Assembly (NCBI GenBank): GCA_018334735.1
Contig: JAGXLK010000080.1
Span: forward strand, 1 to 8,278
Length of the DNA stretch: 8,278 nt
Source of the DNA: Planctomycetota bacterium
GTDB taxonomy: Bacteria; Planctomycetota; Brocadiia; SM23-32
Reading direction: 5' to 3'
In this document: positions 6,487 to 8,278 of the stretch, piece by piece
How positions within the stretch are numbered: position 1 is the first letter of the stretch
Layout of the letters: each line of letters begins with the position of its first letter
Translations under genes and position numbers: made by a program
Notes under the pieces: generated by a model
Told to the model about the DNA's origin: nothing
Seen by the model: the letters and a program-made list of their open reading frames with translations, nothing else
Database searches by the model: none

Positions 6487-8278
6487 TACCACGTCCCCCC
6501 GCCGGCACATCCCCGTGCGCTCCACGGTAAACCACCCCATCATCAATTGGCAGCCCGTTCTCATCCGCCAGGCGGAAGTACAGACGCCATGATTCGTAGC
6601 CGTGACTGAGTTTGATCAACACCTTGTTCTCGCCTTCCTTCAGGTTTACAAATGCGCGGTTTTGGTCGCGGTAACAGATGCGCCAGCCGCGGTTGTAGAG
6701 TACTTTGTCGCCGTTGATCCACACCCCCAGCCGCTCGTCGCTCCCGGCCAGCACTTTCACGCGCCGGTCCCGGTCGCTCACGATCGTCGCGGTGGCATAC
6801 GCCATCACGCCTTTGTTCGGCCGGAACAGTTTCATCAGGTCGAGCGGCTTCTCCGACAGCGCGTCTTCGCCGTCTTCCAGGGCCGGTTTCCAGCGCAGTC
6901 GGGCTGGTTTCGTGCCCTTGTCGCCCGGTCTCACGCCCTCATAGGTGGCGTCCGGATCATACCCTTCCTCCGGGCCGCACTTTTCGAGTTGGAAGTTTTC
7001 CTGCGCATACGATCCGGCGTCAAACGGTCCCACCACGTGCCAATCACGAAAATAGGTGCTTCGAGCATTCGATTCTTCGACCTGTTTCCAGAGTTCATTG
7101 GCGCGGGCCACCTTTTTCGGCAGTTCATCCAGGTCAGCCTCAGCCACCAGGGGCACTCCGTAGGCCTGTCCACCATCCGCGGTGAAGACTTTCAGATTAC
7201 CCACGGTCGCACCGTTCAGAGTGACATCCGGTTTCTCGTCAAAGCCTGACAGCATCAGTGCGGATGCCATGTCGGAGTGCCCTTTCTGCTTATCTTTCAG
7301 TGCGTAACGCACTTTAACTCGTTCGTTCCGCGGATCCACGGTTATGCGGGTCAGTCCAAGACGTCCATTCGCGCTGACCATCTGCCCATCGGGCATCATC
7401 AGCCGCATGAATTTGGGATCGGGCACGGGATTGTAGGCGCTGGCAACACCGCTTTTCGGATCGCACAGAAGATAGGTGCGGTATCTGGAGTCACTTTCCA
7501 GCACGGCTCCGTTTTTCTCCAGTCGGCCCGTGCGTCCCAGTATGCTCCAGGGTGACTCGCGAATGATGCCGGGTTTCAGATATGCCTCCTCGCCGTTGAC
7601 CCGGAGGTAGGTCGGATGCTCGAGCAGGTCCGCGTTTTTCCTGACCTGATACCAGGGATAGAATCCCATCGCCAGAGTATCGTCGCCGCTTCGGTACTCG
7701 ACGTGGTTGGTCTGCGCTTTGGCGTCCCACTTATCGGACAGGTTCGCCTCGAGCATATGTTCGCGAAAATCCTCGAACGAGTCATAATCGGACTGGTCCG
7801 CCATTTCGAGAACGAATCCCGAAGTTGCCCGATCCTCACCTTCCTGCTCATACCACTCGTTCAGATCCAGGGGATCCTCACTCCGATACAGGAAGGAGTG
7901 GACAAAGAGAGTCGGCCATTCGTAGGCGATCTCTACTTCCTGATCGCATTCCATCGGGTTGAGGGCAAACGGGATCAGAGCCACATACGTCACCCCGTCC
8001 TTGATCGTGATTACGCTTCTTTCATCCGCGTAGACGCTATTTTTACCCGTCGTGCGGAGATGGCGTTCCCATTGGTAATCGTGTCCTTTTCGGGGCGATG
8101 CATTGCCGGAAAGTTTGTTGATTTTCCGATCGTTCACCCAGATTTCTCGCTCCGACACGTCGCCGAACGCAATGATGGCGGCCGTCGTATGGATGGCGTT
8201 GTAGCTGGTTCCACCCCGTCCTTTTTCCTTCGTGCGCCACCCGCCGCCATAATCGGGATTGGGTGGTGCTTTCATCTT
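6473..8278 (-). CDS. Second giant secreted-type protein, paralogue of the gene at 1263-5441 (5' end cut off by window edge)
   Basis: The frame is open to the right edge, so the first visible ATG (8275) is probably internal; 601 codons are visible. It aligns with roughly residues 790-1390 of the large neighbour: SGFVLEMADQSDYDSFEDF (152-170, counting from that ATG) matches 14 of 19 residues there. Also shared are NGAVLESD, GRLGLTRITV, RDWHVVGPF (410-418), LAGSDERLGVWINGDKVL (509-526), EGENKVLIK and YFRLADENGLPIDDG. The end is therefore the same jelly-roll-like, carbohydrate-binding-type module. The missing N-terminus probably holds a signal peptide and the helical domain, by analogy. The last residues (GKHTD and the stop) are encoded by the 10-bp repeat tract, giving a C-terminal tail longer than the paralogue's. 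It is likely exported and acts on or binds a polysaccharide; no catalytic family can be assigned from the visible part. Confidence 0.9.
   Translation of the reverse strand, partial: KMKAPPNPDYGGGWRTKEKGRGGTSYNAIHTTAAIIAFGDVSEREIWVNDRKINKLSGNASPRKGHDYQWERHLRTTGKNSVYADERSVITIKDGVTYVALIPFALNPMECDQEVEIAYEWPTLFVHSFLYRSEDPLDLNEWYEQEGEDRATSGFVLEMADQSDYDSFEDFREHMLEANLSDKWDAKAQTNHVEYRSGDDTLAMGFYPWYQVRKNADLLEHPTYLRVNGEEAYLKPGIIRESPWSILGRTGRLEKNGAVLESDSRYRTYLLCDPKSGVASAYNPVPDPKFMRLMMPDGQMVSANGRLGLTRITVDPRNERVKVRYALKDKQKGHSDMASALMLSGFDEKPDVTLNGATVGNLKVFTADGGQAYGVPLVAEADLDELPKKVARANELWKQVEESNARSTYFRDWHVVGPFDAGSYAQENFQLEKCGPEEGYDPDATYEGVRPGDKGTKPARLRWKPALEDGEDALSEKPLDLMKLFRPNKGVMAYATATIVSDRDRRVKVLAGSDERLGVWINGDKVLYNRGWRICYRDQNRAFVNLKEGENKVLIKLSHGYESWRLYFRLADENGLPIDDGVVYRGAHGDVPAGGRGKHTD

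Noticed and set aside
5500..6500. Insertion sequence with target-site duplication
   Set aside because: No transposase, and I could not find matching direct repeats or terminal inverted repeats bracketing the segment. The mobile-element idea is kept only as an inference.

Overview
The window looks like part of a carbohydrate-degradation locus from a Gram-negative, environmental-type bacterium. The Planctomycetes/Verrucomicrobia/Lentisphaerae/Kiritimatiellaeota (PVC) group is the best guess. This rests on very large secreted multi-domain proteins ending in a jelly-roll-like 'WxVIGPF ... GSDD..VWINGD' module, and on a four-helix-bundle protein with a C-terminal 'suffix' domain. No rRNA or other marker gene is present to confirm the taxon.

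Layout, left to right. At 1-1101 (minus strand, cut by the left edge) lies nagA, N-acetylglucosamine-6-phosphate deacetylase, with its metal and catalytic residues visible. A short gap at 1102-1262 holds a candidate nagA promoter and a perfect 16-bp palindrome. At 1263-5441 (minus) is a 1392-residue secreted protein with a signal peptide, an N-terminal DNRLRE-like beta-sandwich, a tryptophan-rich helical middle and a C-terminal jelly-roll-like module. At 5442-5604 is a divergent intergenic region with ribosome-binding sites for both flanking genes and a small hairpin. At 5605-6291 (plus) is the four-helix-bundle gene, whose linker is encoded by a repeat-built inverted repeat. At 6321-6486 are more copies of the same roughly 10-bp repeat (GGACACGGAC type), including a 95-nt inverted repeat. 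At 6473-8278 (minus, cut by the right edge) is a second giant protein, a paralogue of the first, whose last codons and stop lie in the repeat tract.

How the genes may work together. The two paralogous exported proteins are likely to bind or cleave a polysaccharide outside the cytoplasm. NagA deacetylates the GlcNAc-6-phosphate made after uptake, so an amino-sugar-containing glycan is the simplest guess for the substrate. This is inference from context; no enzyme family is proven for the large proteins.

The most unusual element is the opposite-strand four-helix-bundle gene together with its inverted repeats. It sits between the two paralogues and has the look of a repeat-associated insertion: one hairpin copy lies in frame inside the gene, a second lies just past its stop, and further repeat units run into the 3' end of the neighbouring gene. 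Avd proteins of diversity-generating retroelements and rRNA-intervening-sequence proteins share this fold, but neither a reverse transcriptase nor an rRNA gene is visible here.
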